From positions 1-64,000 of the forward strand of contig JBBQRS010000001.1 in assembly GCA_038214535.1 (NCBI GenBank): a stretch of DNA of 64,000 nucleotides. The letters are read 5' to 3'. The position numbers and the translations under genes are program-made. This document shows, one piece after another, positions 16,507 through 26,600 of this stretch. Source of the DNA: JBBQRS01 sp038214535. Its GTDB lineage: Bacteria; Chloroflexota; Anaerolineae; CG2-30-64-16. The notes below the pieces were generated by a model. That model saw only the letters and a list, made by a program, of their open reading frames with translations, was not told the DNA's origin and ran no database searches. Every line of letters starts with the position of its first letter. The stretch's first letter is position 1.

Positions 16507-17289
16507 TTAGGCGAATTTTTCGGCAATCGCGATCACGGAGGTTCCGAACGGCAGGTTGACTTGCCGAAGCAGGGACGCTTCCACTTTCCCCACGCCCGTT
16601 AGTAGCGCGTTGACGGTGGGCGGCGCGGGCTCCATCTCGACCTGGTAGGCCTGTTCGTCGAAATGGGGCGAAGCCAGTTCCGGCTCGGCGCGCCCGCGTC
16701 GCATCAGGATCAACGATGCGGCGAGCGGAAAGACGAAGAAGTTGTTATAGGAGGCGCGCAATACACGAAAGCCATGCTGCGCCAGTTTTGCGCTCAGTTC
16801 CGGCGCGGAGTAGCGGCGCTGGTGCATGTTGATCGTGTCGTTATGGCTCCACAGGAACATGAAGGCCGGCACGGTCACCAGTAATTTGCCGCCCGGCAGG
16901 TTGCGCGCCGGGTCGGGGCTGCGCAAGACGCGCCGACATTCCTCCAGCACCTGCGTCTCCGATGGGATATGTTCGATGACGTCGAGCATTGCGACAAGGT
17001 CGAAGCTTTCCGCTTCCAGCGGCATGGCGTCGGCGCTGCTCAGATAGGTATCCATGCCGCGCTGTCGCGCAACCACCAACGGGCGCATGTTATTGTCGGT
17101 GCCGATCACCTGTCCGTAATGGCCCAGATGGTGCGCCATGTTGGCCGCGCCGCAGCCCACATCCAATACACGCAATCTGTGTCCCGCGCCGACATAGCGA
17201 TCCAGATAGGCCAGGATCGCGCGCGTTCGGGTGGCGAACCACCAGTGTTTGTCTTCTTCGAGGACGGTCGACATCGGGGTAGATGTCAT
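16507..17289 (-). CDS. Class I SAM-dependent methyltransferase
   Basis: 260 residues. It starts with the EDKHWWFATR signature found in methyltransferases of envelope and polyprenol clusters, then LRVLDVGCGAANMAHHLG (SAM loop), VIGTDNN, the motif LVAMLDVIEHIP and a C-terminal membrane-leaning hydrophobic patch. It directly abuts the GT9 stop (TGA then ATG), so it belongs to the glycosylation operon and probably methylates a sugar or lipid carrier intermediate. The acceptor is unknown. Confidence 0.88.
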   Translation of the reverse strand: MTSTPMSTVLEEDKHWWFATRTRAILAYLDRYVGAGHRLRVLDVGCGAANMAHHLGHYGQVIGTDNNMRPLVVARQRGMDTYLSSADAMPLEAESFDLVAMLDVIEHIPSETQVLEECRRVLRSPDPARNLPGGKLLVTVPAFMFLWSHNDTINMHQRRYSAPELSAKLAQHGFRVLRASYNNFFVFPLAASLILMRRGRAEPELASPHFDEQAYQVEMEPAPPTVNALLTGVGKVEASLLRQVNLPFGTSVIAIAEKFA

Positions 17290-18513
17290 TCAGCCAATAC
17301 CCCCTTCCAGAGTGTGCGCACCCAATGTTTGGATGCGGTTTATCTCGCTCGCCGCGCGCCAGACCTGTTCTTCGGTGATGACCGATATGCAGCCATGCGC
17401 CGGAAGCTGTGCGGCGTTCCAATCGAGCCGGTTGCACGGCGCGCACGGCCAGGGCGTCCGCAGGACGGTATGCCGGTCGGGCGCGCCCCACGGACCGAAC
17501 CGCACGGCGTCCACGGGGCCATACAGGTGCACCGTCGGCGCGCCCACGGCCACCGCCAGGTGCAGCGGCCCTGAATCGGATCCCAACACCAGGTTACAGC
17601 GCGCCAGCAGCGCCGCCAACTGCCCCAATGACGTCTGTCCCGCCGCGTCCAGCACGGGGTGGCCCAGGGCGCCCTTAATCGCGTCCACCAGCCCACGCTC
17701 CGCCGCGCCCCCCGTCAGCAATACCTGGGCGCCGTCCAGCTCGATCAACCGGCGGGCAATGCCGGCCCAGCGTTCGGGGGGCCATTGCTTGACGGCGGCC
17801 CCTGCGCCCGGATGGATCGCGACCAGCGGATGCGTCGTTGATGCGCCCTGTGCGCGTAACCAGGCGTCCGCCCAGGCGGCGTCGCTTTCTGAAATCACGA
17901 AGCGCGTGGGACCGGGCGCCGCGCTTATACCGGGCGCGAACGCGTGCAGCAGGCGCATGTTTTGCAGCACCTCGTGGCGATCCGCCGTGTAGGCGACAGG
18001 CTGCGTCAGAAACGGGCGCGTTTCGGGCGTATCATACCCGATGCGCGCCGGAATGCCCGCTTCGGCTGCCAGCCACGCGCCCCACCAGTGATCGAAACGC
18101 AAGATGACCGCCGCATCGAATGCCTTGCCGCGTAATTGTTTCGCCGTTTCGGCCAGCAGACGGTAAGGCGCAAGCGCATCGGCTTTAGGCCGGCGCTCGA
18201 AGCCGGGGAACGGGCAGGTCAGAATCGCGTCCACGTCGGGATTGTCGCGCACGACATCCACGTTCCACGGACCGATCAGCAGGGTGAGACGCGCATCGGG
18301 CAACGCCTGGCGTAAGGCGTGCAGCCCCGGCGTGACGAAGAGCAGATCGCCCAGGTGGTCGGGCCGGATGAGCAAGATGTTCCGTGGGTGGGTCCCCCGT
18401 CCTCGTTTCGCATAGCGCAGTCCGGCGGCTTGCAGCATTGCCAGCCGCGCGCTCTGGCGCAGGGTGCGTTCCGGCGGCGGCGGCGGCGATGCGAAGGGTG
18501 GCCCGACCGTCAT
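17290..18513 (-). CDS. Glycosyltransferase family 9 (heptosyltransferase-like)
   Basis: 407 residues with two Rossmann-like halves: NILLIRPDHLGDLLFVTPGL at about 45 and the donor-binding half with IHPGAGAAVKQWPPERW, LLTGGAAERGL and LGSDSGPLHLAVAVGAPTVH. The family transfers heptose or related sugars from nucleotide donors. No LPS core genes are nearby, so a role in another surface glycan is more likely. The ATG at 18513 overlaps the upstream stop (ATGA); I prefer it to 18534. Confidence 0.9.
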   Translation of the reverse strand: MTVGPPFASPPPPPERTLRQSARLAMLQAAGLRYAKRGRGTHPRNILLIRPDHLGDLLFVTPGLHALRQALPDARLTLLIGPWNVDVVRDNPDVDAILTCPFPGFERRPKADALAPYRLLAETAKQLRGKAFDAAVILRFDHWWGAWLAAEAGIPARIGYDTPETRPFLTQPVAYTADRHEVLQNMRLLHAFAPGISAAPGPTRFVISESDAAWADAWLRAQGASTTHPLVAIHPGAGAAVKQWPPERWAGIARRLIELDGAQVLLTGGAAERGLVDAIKGALGHPVLDAAGQTSLGQLAALLARCNLVLGSDSGPLHLAVAVGAPTVHLYGPVDAVRFGPWGAPDRHTVLRTPWPCAPCNRLDWNAAQLPAHGCISVITEEQVWRAASEINRIQTLGAHTLEGGIG

Positions 18514-19748
18514 GGGTAGACGCTTTCGAGCCACGGGATGATCGCGTCCCAGCCATAGTTCGCTTCGACGTAGGCGCGGGCATTGCGCCCCAGCGCGGCG
18601 GCGGCTTCACGGTCGCGCAATACGTCTTCGATGGCATCGGCGAACGCTTCCGGTGTGTCTGCAAAGCGCACCTCCTGGCCGTCGGTGAAATCGAACCCAT
18701 CGCAGCCCATGTGGGTTGAAACCAACGCCTGGCCCATCGCCATCGCTTCGAGCACCTTCAAGCGCGTGCCGCCGCCGATACGCAGCGGTACGACGTATGC
18801 ACCGGCCCCTGCGATATATGGGCGCACATCGGGCACGCGCCCGGTGATTGTCACATCGGGGCGGCCCGCCAGTGCGGCCAGACGGTCATGCGGTTGTTGC
18901 CCCACCACCCAGAAATGCGTCTCCGGACATCGCGCTTTAATCCGCGGTAAGACGGCATCGGCAAACCATAGGACGGCGTCTACATTGGGACGATAGTCCA
19001 TCTTGCCGGTGAATACCAGCGCGCCGGGCCGCATCACATCGGGCGCACCCACTACACCGGGCTTGTAAAATTCCAGGTCAACACCGTTTGGGACCACTGT
19101 GGCGTCGAGATTCGGCATTAGTTCCAATAACGCCTGCCGGTCTGCCTCGGATACGACGACCACGTGGTCTGCCTCCCGACATATATTCCGCTCGTAGGCG
19201 GCCAACTTCTGCCACTGTACCAGCGAGTACGCGGCGCCAATCCAGCGCCGCGGCTGTTGCACATCGGTCTGGAAGTTTCGTTTTTGCAGCAAATATTCTG
19301 CATTGTGGTTGTCGAAGACCAGGAAAGGCCGGTCGGTGCGCGGCAGACGCAGGGCGTAGGGAGCCATCTCGATGCCTTCTACCTGGAGCACATCGTGTGT
19401 TGACGCCGACAGCATTTCGGTGAGACGGGCGTGCATCTCCGGCGTATCCAGTCGCAGGGCCATATCGGGCAAGGGTGTGCGCACAACGTCCAGGGCGCGT
19501 TGCTGCGTGGAACGAACCGGCGAGCGCGCGGTCACAATGGTGCGGCAGTGGGCATTGAGTAACGCCATGCCACGCGCCAGGTCGGTCGCATCCTCACCCT
19601 CTTCGATGAAAGTGAGCAGGTCAACCGTATGGCGTTGCGCCAGACCGGCGATCAGGTTGAAGTTGCGCAGCGTCGTGCCCTGAGAGCGTCCGGTGAGGGC
19701 TTGCGGTGGATAGGGAAATTGCGGGGTCAGGATTAAGATACGCGACAT
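18510..19748 (-). CDS. Glycosyltransferase family 4
   Basis: 412 residues, GT-B fold. The N-terminal acceptor domain starts RILILTPQFPYPPQALTG; the C-terminal donor domain shows LVFTGKMDYRPNVDAVLWFA, GRVPDVRPYIAGAGAYVVPL, GGGTRLKVLEAMAMGQALVS (the nucleotide-sugar E-x7-E region) and VEANYGWDAI. It resembles PEP-CTERM-linked glycosyltransferases. AAGGATG lies just upstream of the ATG. It is the second gene of the four-gene glycan operon. Confidence 0.9.
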   Translation of the reverse strand: MSRILILTPQFPYPPQALTGRSQGTTLRNFNLIAGLAQRHTVDLLTFIEEGEDATDLARGMALLNAHCRTIVTARSPVRSTQQRALDVVRTPLPDMALRLDTPEMHARLTEMLSASTHDVLQVEGIEMAPYALRLPRTDRPFLVFDNHNAEYLLQKRNFQTDVQQPRRWIGAAYSLVQWQKLAAYERNICREADHVVVVSEADRQALLELMPNLDATVVPNGVDLEFYKPGVVGAPDVMRPGALVFTGKMDYRPNVDAVLWFADAVLPRIKARCPETHFWVVGQQPHDRLAALAGRPDVTITGRVPDVRPYIAGAGAYVVPLRIGGGTRLKVLEAMAMGQALVSTHMGCDGFDFTDGQEVRFADTPEAFADAIEDVLRDREAAAALGRNARAYVEANYGWDAIIPWLESVYP

Positions 19749-19791
19749 GTGGCATCCTTGCCAGTAATGCGGACGCGCCGCCGGGAAACCG

Positions 19792-20898
19792 TCAAGAAGC
19801 GGCCTGCTGGTATACCGCCATGGTCTGCTCTGCGGTGCGTTCCCAGGAGAACGCGGCGGCGCGTTGGAGGCCTTTCGTGCGCAACTCTTCCCAGAGCGCC
19901 TGGTCCGTCAGGACGCGCCACAGCGCGACGGTGATCTCCTCGTCGTGGCGCGGGTCAACCAACAAGGCCGCATCGCCCACCACTTCGGGCAGGCTGGACA
20001 CGTTGGAGACGACGACCGGTGTGCCGCAGGCCATCGCTTCCAACGGCGTCAGACCGAACCCCTCGTAGAACGCGGGATGCACCAGGCAGCGCGCCCCATT
20101 ATACAGGTTGAGCAAATCCATCCCGCTGACCCGGCCCAGGAAATGGCAATAGGGCTCGAGCTTGAGCTGTTTGACCTCGGCCTCGACATCGTCATAAAGC
20201 CAGCCTTTGGCCCCGACGAACACCAGCGGCGGGGTGAGCTTGTAGTCATCAATCAGACGCCGGTAGGCGCGCAACAGCCCCACCACATTCTTGCGCGGCT
20301 CGATGGTGCTGACGAACAGGATATACTCGTCGGGGATTTCGTAGATGGAGCGGACGTATTGCAGCGCGGCCGTGCGATCCAGCGGCGTGAACAAGGGGTC
20401 GGCCGCCTCGTATATGACGGAGACCTTTTCGGCGGGCGCGCCCAACATACGGACGACGTCGTTTTTCGTGCTCTCGGATACGGCGATGATCTGCGACGCA
20501 TGGCGTACAGCGCGGTCAATCTGCCCGTAATAGCGTGCGCTGTCCTGGGTCAGGAAATGCGGATAGATCAGGAAGGCCAGGTCGTGGATCGTGATGACGA
20601 AGCGCCCCTGCACGTCGAGCGGCGGGATGAAGTCGGGGCTGTGGAACACGTCGGTGTGGACGCCCCGCATCACCAGGCGCAGTAGTTGCTGCTCGAAGCG
20701 GTGATGGCTGGGCACGAACGAGGACGCGACAGAAACGTTCGGCGCTTCGATCAGGGGCTGCGTGTGCCGGCGATCCTGGAGAAGCGTGAAATGATCCTGG
20801 GGGAAGGATTTAGCAAGCGCCTGGGCCAGGTGGAGCGTATACTGCCCGATGCCTGCGCGGGTGTGATACACTAGTCTCGCATCAATACCGATGTGCAT
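19792..20898 (-). CDS. Glycosyltransferase family 4
   Basis: 368 residues, GT-B fold of the mannosyltransferase type. MHIGIDARLVYHTRAGIGQY is the usual N-terminus; FVSTIEPRKNVVGLLRAYRR, FLGRVSGMDLLNLYNGARCL, HPAFYEGFGLTPLEAMACGT and VVSNVSSLPEVVGDAALLVD are the donor-site motifs. I use the ATG at 20898, with AGGAGG 12 bases before it; the frame upstream to 20988 has no homology. It heads the glycan operon. Confidence 0.92.
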   Translation of the reverse strand: MHIGIDARLVYHTRAGIGQYTLHLAQALAKSFPQDHFTLLQDRRHTQPLIEAPNVSVASSFVPSHHRFEQQLLRLVMRGVHTDVFHSPDFIPPLDVQGRFVITIHDLAFLIYPHFLTQDSARYYGQIDRAVRHASQIIAVSESTKNDVVRMLGAPAEKVSVIYEAADPLFTPLDRTAALQYVRSIYEIPDEYILFVSTIEPRKNVVGLLRAYRRLIDDYKLTPPLVFVGAKGWLYDDVEAEVKQLKLEPYCHFLGRVSGMDLLNLYNGARCLVHPAFYEGFGLTPLEAMACGTPVVVSNVSSLPEVVGDAALLVDPRHDEEITVALWRVLTDQALWEELRTKGLQRAAAFSWERTAEQTMAVYQQAAS

Positions 20899-21048
20899 AC
20901 CGGGCGCCCGCCTCCTGACGACCCAATAATAAACCCTCCGCGCCGGCGGTTGCGTCGCCAGGGGGAGGGCATCAATGACCCAACTCACTCAACGGACGCC
21001 ATCATAGCATGAAGCATGAGCGCGCGTCAAATGACTGCGGTTTTCAGG

Positions 21049-21094
21049 ATCGGTAAGACCGCCAACTGAAAATCTGTAGACCGATCGTTATAAT
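21049..21094 (+). promoter_or_regulatory. Promoter with nested inverted repeats
   Basis: CTGAAA (21066-21071), a 17-base spacer and TATAAT (21089-21094). TTTTCAG (21041-21047) mirrors CTGAAAA (21066-21072), and ATCGGT (21049-21054) mirrors ACCGAT (21080-21085), so a dimeric repressor site over the core promoter is plausible. Confidence 0.5.
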
Positions 21095-21142
21095 TCCAAT
21101 GAACGCTTTTGATTTACACATCATGGTGCAAAAGGAGTCAGT

Positions 21143-22081
21143 ATGGCAGCAAATGACGGCATGAAAGTTCTTGTTTATGGTGGAACCGGTTCGCAATCGG
21201 CGGGTGTGGTGTGGAGCTTACTGGAAAAGGGGCACACCCCCTACGTTTTGACCCGCAATCCGCAGAAAGCTGCGGCAATGGTCCAGGCGGGGGCACAGAC
21301 GGTTGTAGGCGATATGGCCGATACGGCGCTGTTGCGGCAGGCAAGCGAAGGCATGGACGCGGTATCTTTGATGGTCCCGGCGTTTCTCGATAACCCCATG
21401 AACGGCCCGCAGTATTTTCGCAACGCGGTGGATGCGGCGCGTGATGCGGGGGTCCCGTTGATCGTCTTCAACACTTCCGGCGGGTTGCCCACCCGGCGCA
21501 TCGGCATCCCTATGCTCGACATGCGGCTCGATCTGGTGGAATACCTCAAAGCCAGCGGCGTGCCCTATATCGTGATCGCGCCGACCGGGTATCTGGAAAA
21601 TATGTTAGGCCCGTGGACGCGACCGGGGATTGCCGAGCAGGATGAACTGGCCTATCCGAACCCTGCCGAGACGCGCGTCGGTTGGATTGCCAGCGCCGAT
21701 GTGGGCAAGCTGATGGTTGCCGCGCTGGAACACCCGGAACTGGCGGATGCGGTCATCGCTGTCAGCGGCGTAGAGAACTTGAGCGGCCCCGAACTGGCCG
21801 AACAGGTCGGGCGCGGCCTGGGGCGACCGATCAGTTACCGTGAAATGCCGCTGGAAGAGTTTGGCGCATACTTCGACCGCATGTTTGGGCCGGGGGCAGG
21901 TGAGGGCGCGCAGGCGGGGTATCGCTTACAGCGTGAAAACCCCGACCTGATGGTGATGTGGACGGATATGGGTCCGGTGTTGGAGCAGTTGTCGGTCACG
22001 ATGACTTCGGTTGAGGAGTGGGCGCGGCAGATGGCGCCCGCGTTTACGCCGGGCGCGACGATGCCCGGCATGGGCGGCTGA
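21143..22081 (+). CDS. NmrA-like NAD(P)-binding oxidoreductase
   Basis: 312 residues. The N-terminal dinucleotide motif is VLVYGGTGSQSAGVVWSLLE, followed by YVLTRNP (NADP preference region) and VGDMADTALL. The fold is an atypical short-chain dehydrogenase of the NmrA/azoreductase group, which often lacks the catalytic Tyr-Lys pair and may act as a redox sensor. AAGGAG lies 8 bases before the ATG. It is monocistronic, with its own promoter, and converges on a glycosidase with a 3-base gap. Confidence 0.88.
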   Translation: MAANDGMKVLVYGGTGSQSAGVVWSLLEKGHTPYVLTRNPQKAAAMVQAGAQTVVGDMADTALLRQASEGMDAVSLMVPAFLDNPMNGPQYFRNAVDAARDAGVPLIVFNTSGGLPTRRIGIPMLDMRLDLVEYLKASGVPYIVIAPTGYLENMLGPWTRPGIAEQDELAYPNPAETRVGWIASADVGKLMVAALEHPELADAVIAVSGVENLSGPELAEQVGRGLGRPISYREMPLEEFGAYFDRMFGPGAGEGAQAGYRLQRENPDLMVMWTDMGPVLEQLSVTMTSVEEWARQMAPAFTPGATMPGMGG

Positions 22082-22084
22082 CCG

Positions 22085-23497
22085 CTAGCGCGCCGCGCTG
22101 ACGAAGGCGCGCCGTTCTTTTGCCGGGGCGTCTTCGATCAACAGGCGCGGCGCGCCGCCGATGGCGCATCTGCCTCCGGTGCGGCACGTGGCCGGGGGCA
22201 GATCAATGCGATAGACGCCGCCGCTCGCTCGAATGGGCGTGACCTTGCCGGTCGCGTCCACCAGTTTACCCGCGGGCGCGGTGGCCCGCACGGCGACGCG
22301 TAACGGACGACGACCGGTGTTCCACAGCACGGTCGTCGTTTGCGCGCCGCGATCGAACGTCACCGCCGTAGCCTCGCCTGACCGTTCGCGCGCGGCTGTG
22401 CGAAAGCCTGACAGATAGGTCGTCGCGACCTGGTAGGCGTCGAACGCGGGCCGGCGGCTGTCGTCGGCGCGCAGCAGGCCGAAGGGCTCGATGGATTCCG
22501 GGTGGTCGGCGGAGTTGCGCAGCTTGTACACCTCGACGCGCGCCGCGCCCGATGAGAAGGCCAGCGCGAACTCTTGCAGGATGAAGGCGGCCTGCTCCTG
22601 CTGCGAGACGGGGAACCGGGCGGGTGACCAGGGCGGCTCTTGCGGATCGTCGGACGGCGGCGCGTTGGTCTCATTGATCCAGATTTCTTTGTCCGCCAGC
22701 CCGTGTTTCGCCAGTAATTTGCGCGTCTCACCCAGCACGTCCACCGTCTGCTGCGGGTTGAAGTAGAGGTGATAGAGGGCGGCGTCGAAATAGTAACCGT
22801 GCGCGGCGGCTTCCGGGTCGGCGGCGATCACGTCGAGCAGCCGATCCAGGTAGCGCCGCCTGCCGTGCGACCAGTCCCAGTAGTAGGTCAGCCCGGCCAG
22901 GGTGACGGTTTGCTCCGGGTCTACGCCCTTGATGGCAAGATAGGCCGTCTTGAGGAGCCTGTAATAATCTTCTTCCGATCCGGCCCAGGTGCTGCCGGGA
23001 TGGTTCGGCTCCCACACGTCCGGCTCGTTCCAGATGATCCAATGATGGATGCGCCCGCGATAGTGTTGGGCCATCCGGCGCACGAACGCCTCCCAGTAAA
23101 ACATGTCGGGCACGCTGCGCGCATCGCCGGCCTCGCCCCCGGCGGCGGCCCAGGCCGGCGTGCCGATGAGCACGGCGATCACCTCGCGGCCGGCCGCCAA
23201 TTCCGCCGCCACCAGGGGGTCGGGCACGTTCGCGGGCTTCCAATCGGCGGGGCCGCCCGGCTGGATCACGTCCCAGCGGAGGATGATGCGCGTGTAGCCC
23301 GCGCCGGCCTCGGTCGCCGCCTGGGGGTTGACGAAGGCCTCGACGACCCCGAACCGCGGATCGGGCGGCGCGGGCTGCGCGGCGGCGCGTGGCGGCGCGA
23401 TTAGCGTCGCCATCAGGAAGAGCAATGCCAGCATTCGCCAGGTTGCGCGGGCGCGGCGTGTTTGTGTGTAGCCGGAGTTTTGTCGTTGTTGGATCAT
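22085..23497 (-). CDS. Secreted glycoside hydrolase (clan GH-A, GH5/GH39-like)
   Basis: 470 residues. Signal peptide (MLALLFLMATLIAPPRAAAQ), then a TIM-barrel whose catalytic pair is visible: IIWNEPDVWEP (acid/base Glu after Asn) and EIWINETNAPPS (nucleophile Glu). A C-terminal beta domain follows. GH-A enzymes cleave beta-glycosides of plant or bacterial polymers; the substrate is not predictable. A promoter-like TTGGTC-17-TACAAT sits about 13 bases before the ATG at 23497, so the transcript would be nearly leaderless and the longer frame to 23611 is unlikely. Confidence 0.82.
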   Translation of the reverse strand: MIQQRQNSGYTQTRRARATWRMLALLFLMATLIAPPRAAAQPAPPDPRFGVVEAFVNPQAATEAGAGYTRIILRWDVIQPGGPADWKPANVPDPLVAAELAAGREVIAVLIGTPAWAAAGGEAGDARSVPDMFYWEAFVRRMAQHYRGRIHHWIIWNEPDVWEPNHPGSTWAGSEEDYYRLLKTAYLAIKGVDPEQTVTLAGLTYYWDWSHGRRRYLDRLLDVIAADPEAAAHGYYFDAALYHLYFNPQQTVDVLGETRKLLAKHGLADKEIWINETNAPPSDDPQEPPWSPARFPVSQQEQAAFILQEFALAFSSGAARVEVYKLRNSADHPESIEPFGLLRADDSRRPAFDAYQVATTYLSGFRTAARERSGEATAVTFDRGAQTTTVLWNTGRRPLRVAVRATAPAGKLVDATGKVTPIRASGGVYRIDLPPATCRTGGRCAIGGAPRLLIEDAPAKERRAFVSAAR

Positions 23498-23648
23498 GTT
23501 GGCAGCTATTGTATCCTCTGAAGCCCGTCTGACCAAGCCGCGGAGATTGCGCTGAATGTTGGTCGCACCGGTGTTCTTGTGATAAAATCGTGTTGCCAAC
23601 GCAAAGATCATGCGGGTACATTCATTATCTGTCGCTATTTTCTAAGAG

Positions 23649-26600
23649 ATGATCGCGAAACGTTTCTTCGCCTTACGTGCGCTGCGCTGGTCGAGCGGGT
23701 TCGTCCTCCTGTGCGGACTGATCTGGGGCCTTCAGGCCCGGCCGATCTTCGCGCAGCAACCGGTCGCGGGCTGGCAACCGTTCGCCAATCCGCCCGGTCG
23801 TATTCGCCTGCTCGCGCAAGACGCAACCAACCAGACCCTCTATGCCGTCTTCGTTTCCGCGGTGCGCCGCGACGCTGATCTGACCCAATGGCGCGACCGT
23901 GGCGTCCCACACAAGAGCCACGCGCTTTATCTGAGCACGGACCGCGGCGTAACCTGGCAGCCCGCATCCAACAACCTCGTGCATGGCGCCATCACGGCCT
24001 TATACGCCGACTCGACCTCGCACAGCGTCTTTGCGGGTTTGCATGAAACAGGCGACGAGACCACCCGCCGCGACGGGTTGTGGCGCAGCGATGATAACGG
24101 CGCGCACTGGCGACAGGTTAATCTGGAACGCAACGATCTCAATATTCGTCGTATTACAAGCAACGCCGATAACACGTTGCTCCTGTTTGGCGCGATCGGT
24201 GGGGATCGGTATCCGTCCAGCTATGTCTATACCAGCCGGGATGAGGGCAAGAGTTGGCAATCGGTCGAAGTGTTGCGTTTCGAGGATGGGCCGACCCATC
24301 TCTTGCGCGATCTGGCGGCGCACCCGAAGGATCCGAATCGGTTGTTCATGACGACTTACGGGGGTGATTTATACGGCAGCACGGATGGCGGCGCCACCTG
24401 GGCGCGGTCGTCTTTGCCGTCAACTTTGCAGGACGCCGAGGCGGGACCGGCGCTGCTGGCGATTGACCCCGCGCGCCCGGAGTTGATGCTGCTGGCGCGC
24501 AACCTGGGCAACGGCCCAGAAGCGCAAATGGTCATCGCACGCAGCCAGGATGGTGGGGCAAGCTGGCGCCGCGCCGCGCCGGGCGGGTTGCCGGAACGCG
24601 GCGAGATTGTGTCGTTGACCGCCACGGGCGGCGGGTACCTGCTCAGCGCGGGCGCGGGGAGTTATCGCAGCACCGATCAGGGCGCGACCTGGCAACCGCT
24701 GGAGGGCGCGCTGAGCGGTGGCAGCGTGGCGACGTTTTTGCCGTTGGCCGGTTCGCCGCGCACGATCATTGCGGCGGGCGGTTATGGGCTTTTCGTCAGC
24801 CGCGACGGCGGCGGCCTGTGGCAATCGCTCGGGTCAGGCCTGCCGGCCAATCTAAGTCTTGTGGGTCTGTTGACCGATGCGCGCCAACCGGGAGTTATTT
24901 TCGGTGTGCCCGAACAGTCGCCGTTCGTTGAGGCCGCGAAGCCCCCGGCCTTATTGCGGAGCAGCGACGGCGGGCGCACCTGGATGGCTGCCGCGCAAGG
25001 GCTGGCCGACGTGCAACCCGGCGCGTGGGCGCTGGACGCCGCCGACCCGAACACGGTGTTCATTGCCGCCGAGGGGGCGTTCAGTCGCAGCGCAAATGGC
25101 GGGTTGACGTGGGAAGTTACCCCGTTGCCGCCGGGGCCGCGCACCGCCATGGCGTTGGCACTCTCCGATCCGAACGTCCTCTACCTCGGCGGCTATCCCT
25201 TGCTGCGGAGCGATGACCGGGGCGCGACGTGGCAGTCCGCGCCGGTCAAGGTCGCGACGCAGGAACAACAGAGCAACAACGTCACCGGTATTGTGGTTGA
25301 CCCGGTTGACGCCCGCCATCTGTGGGCGAGTATGGAGGGCGGCATTTACGAAAGCCTCAACGCCGGCGCGGCGTGGAGCCGCGCCGGGCTGGATGACCAA
25401 CCGGTGCGCTGGTTGAGTGGCGTGGTCAAGCCGGGGGACAACGGTGTGACGCTTACGGTCTATGCGGGCGTGGACGGGCAGGGCATCTATCGCCGCGACG
25501 CGAACGCGCCGGCCTGGACGCCGGTGAATGCCGGGTTGCCCGCCGACAGCACGTTCCTCTCGCTCCAGGGCGATCCTGAGAACCCGGATGCGCTCTGGAC
25601 GAACCGGGATGGCGGCGGGCTGTATCGCAGCCTCGACGGCGGCGAGTCGTGGGCGAGCATCGGCGGGGCGCTGGGCGACAATCTGGTGACGGCGCTGGCC
25701 GTCGACCCGCGCGGCGGGGTCCGCGTGTTGGCAGCCACCGCGACTGCGGGCATCTGGGGCGAAAGCGCACCGACCGCTGCGAGCACGGTGCGCGGTTCCC
25801 AGGGGACGCAAGATCGCGTGACGCCCGCCGTGGACGCGCGCATCGAGATCCTGTGGCCGCACGATTGGGCGTCGGTCGGCGAGGCGCAGCAGGCCAATTT
25901 GAGCCTGCGCCTTTTCCAGCCCGGAAGCCTGTTGCCGCTTGCCTGCACGTGGTCGCCCGACGTCACTATCTGGCAGGCGACGAATAATGAACCGGCTGCG
26001 CCCATCGGTCGGGCCGAGCAGCGCAGCGTCGAGGGCGCGCCGTTTCCCGTGTGGGAATTGAATGACGTGGACATCAGCGCCGCCAACGACCCCGACACGA
26101 AGCTCTATTTCATGACGCGCGTGGCGGGCGCGGACTCGGCCACGGCTGTGTGGGCGCACGCCGCCGACGCACGCACCTTCCTGCCTTTCCCTGCGCAGCC
26201 CAGCGGGATCGCGTCGCCTGCGGCGCTCCGCGCGGTGGACAGCTATATCCAGATCGTCTGGCCGCACGACGAAGCGGGTCAACCGCAACCCACGGAGTCG
26301 GCCCCTCTGGCGAATGTGGCGGTCGCCGTCTTCGATCATGGGACGCGCCTCTCCGTCCCTGCCTCCTGGCGGCCGAAGGGCATCACCCTGTACGGGGCGT
26401 GGGATAACGAGATTGCCCGGCCGTTGGCGCGTCAGGCGACTGTGCAGATGAAAACAGCGGGCGCGATCACGTATCCCACGTGGGAATTTGCGAATATCCC
26501 CGTGGAGCGGGCCGGCGATACCGGCAGCAAGCTCTACCTGTGGGTGATGGTCGAGGGCGTCGAGACGTATCCCGCGATCTGGTCGCACGGGGCCGATGCG

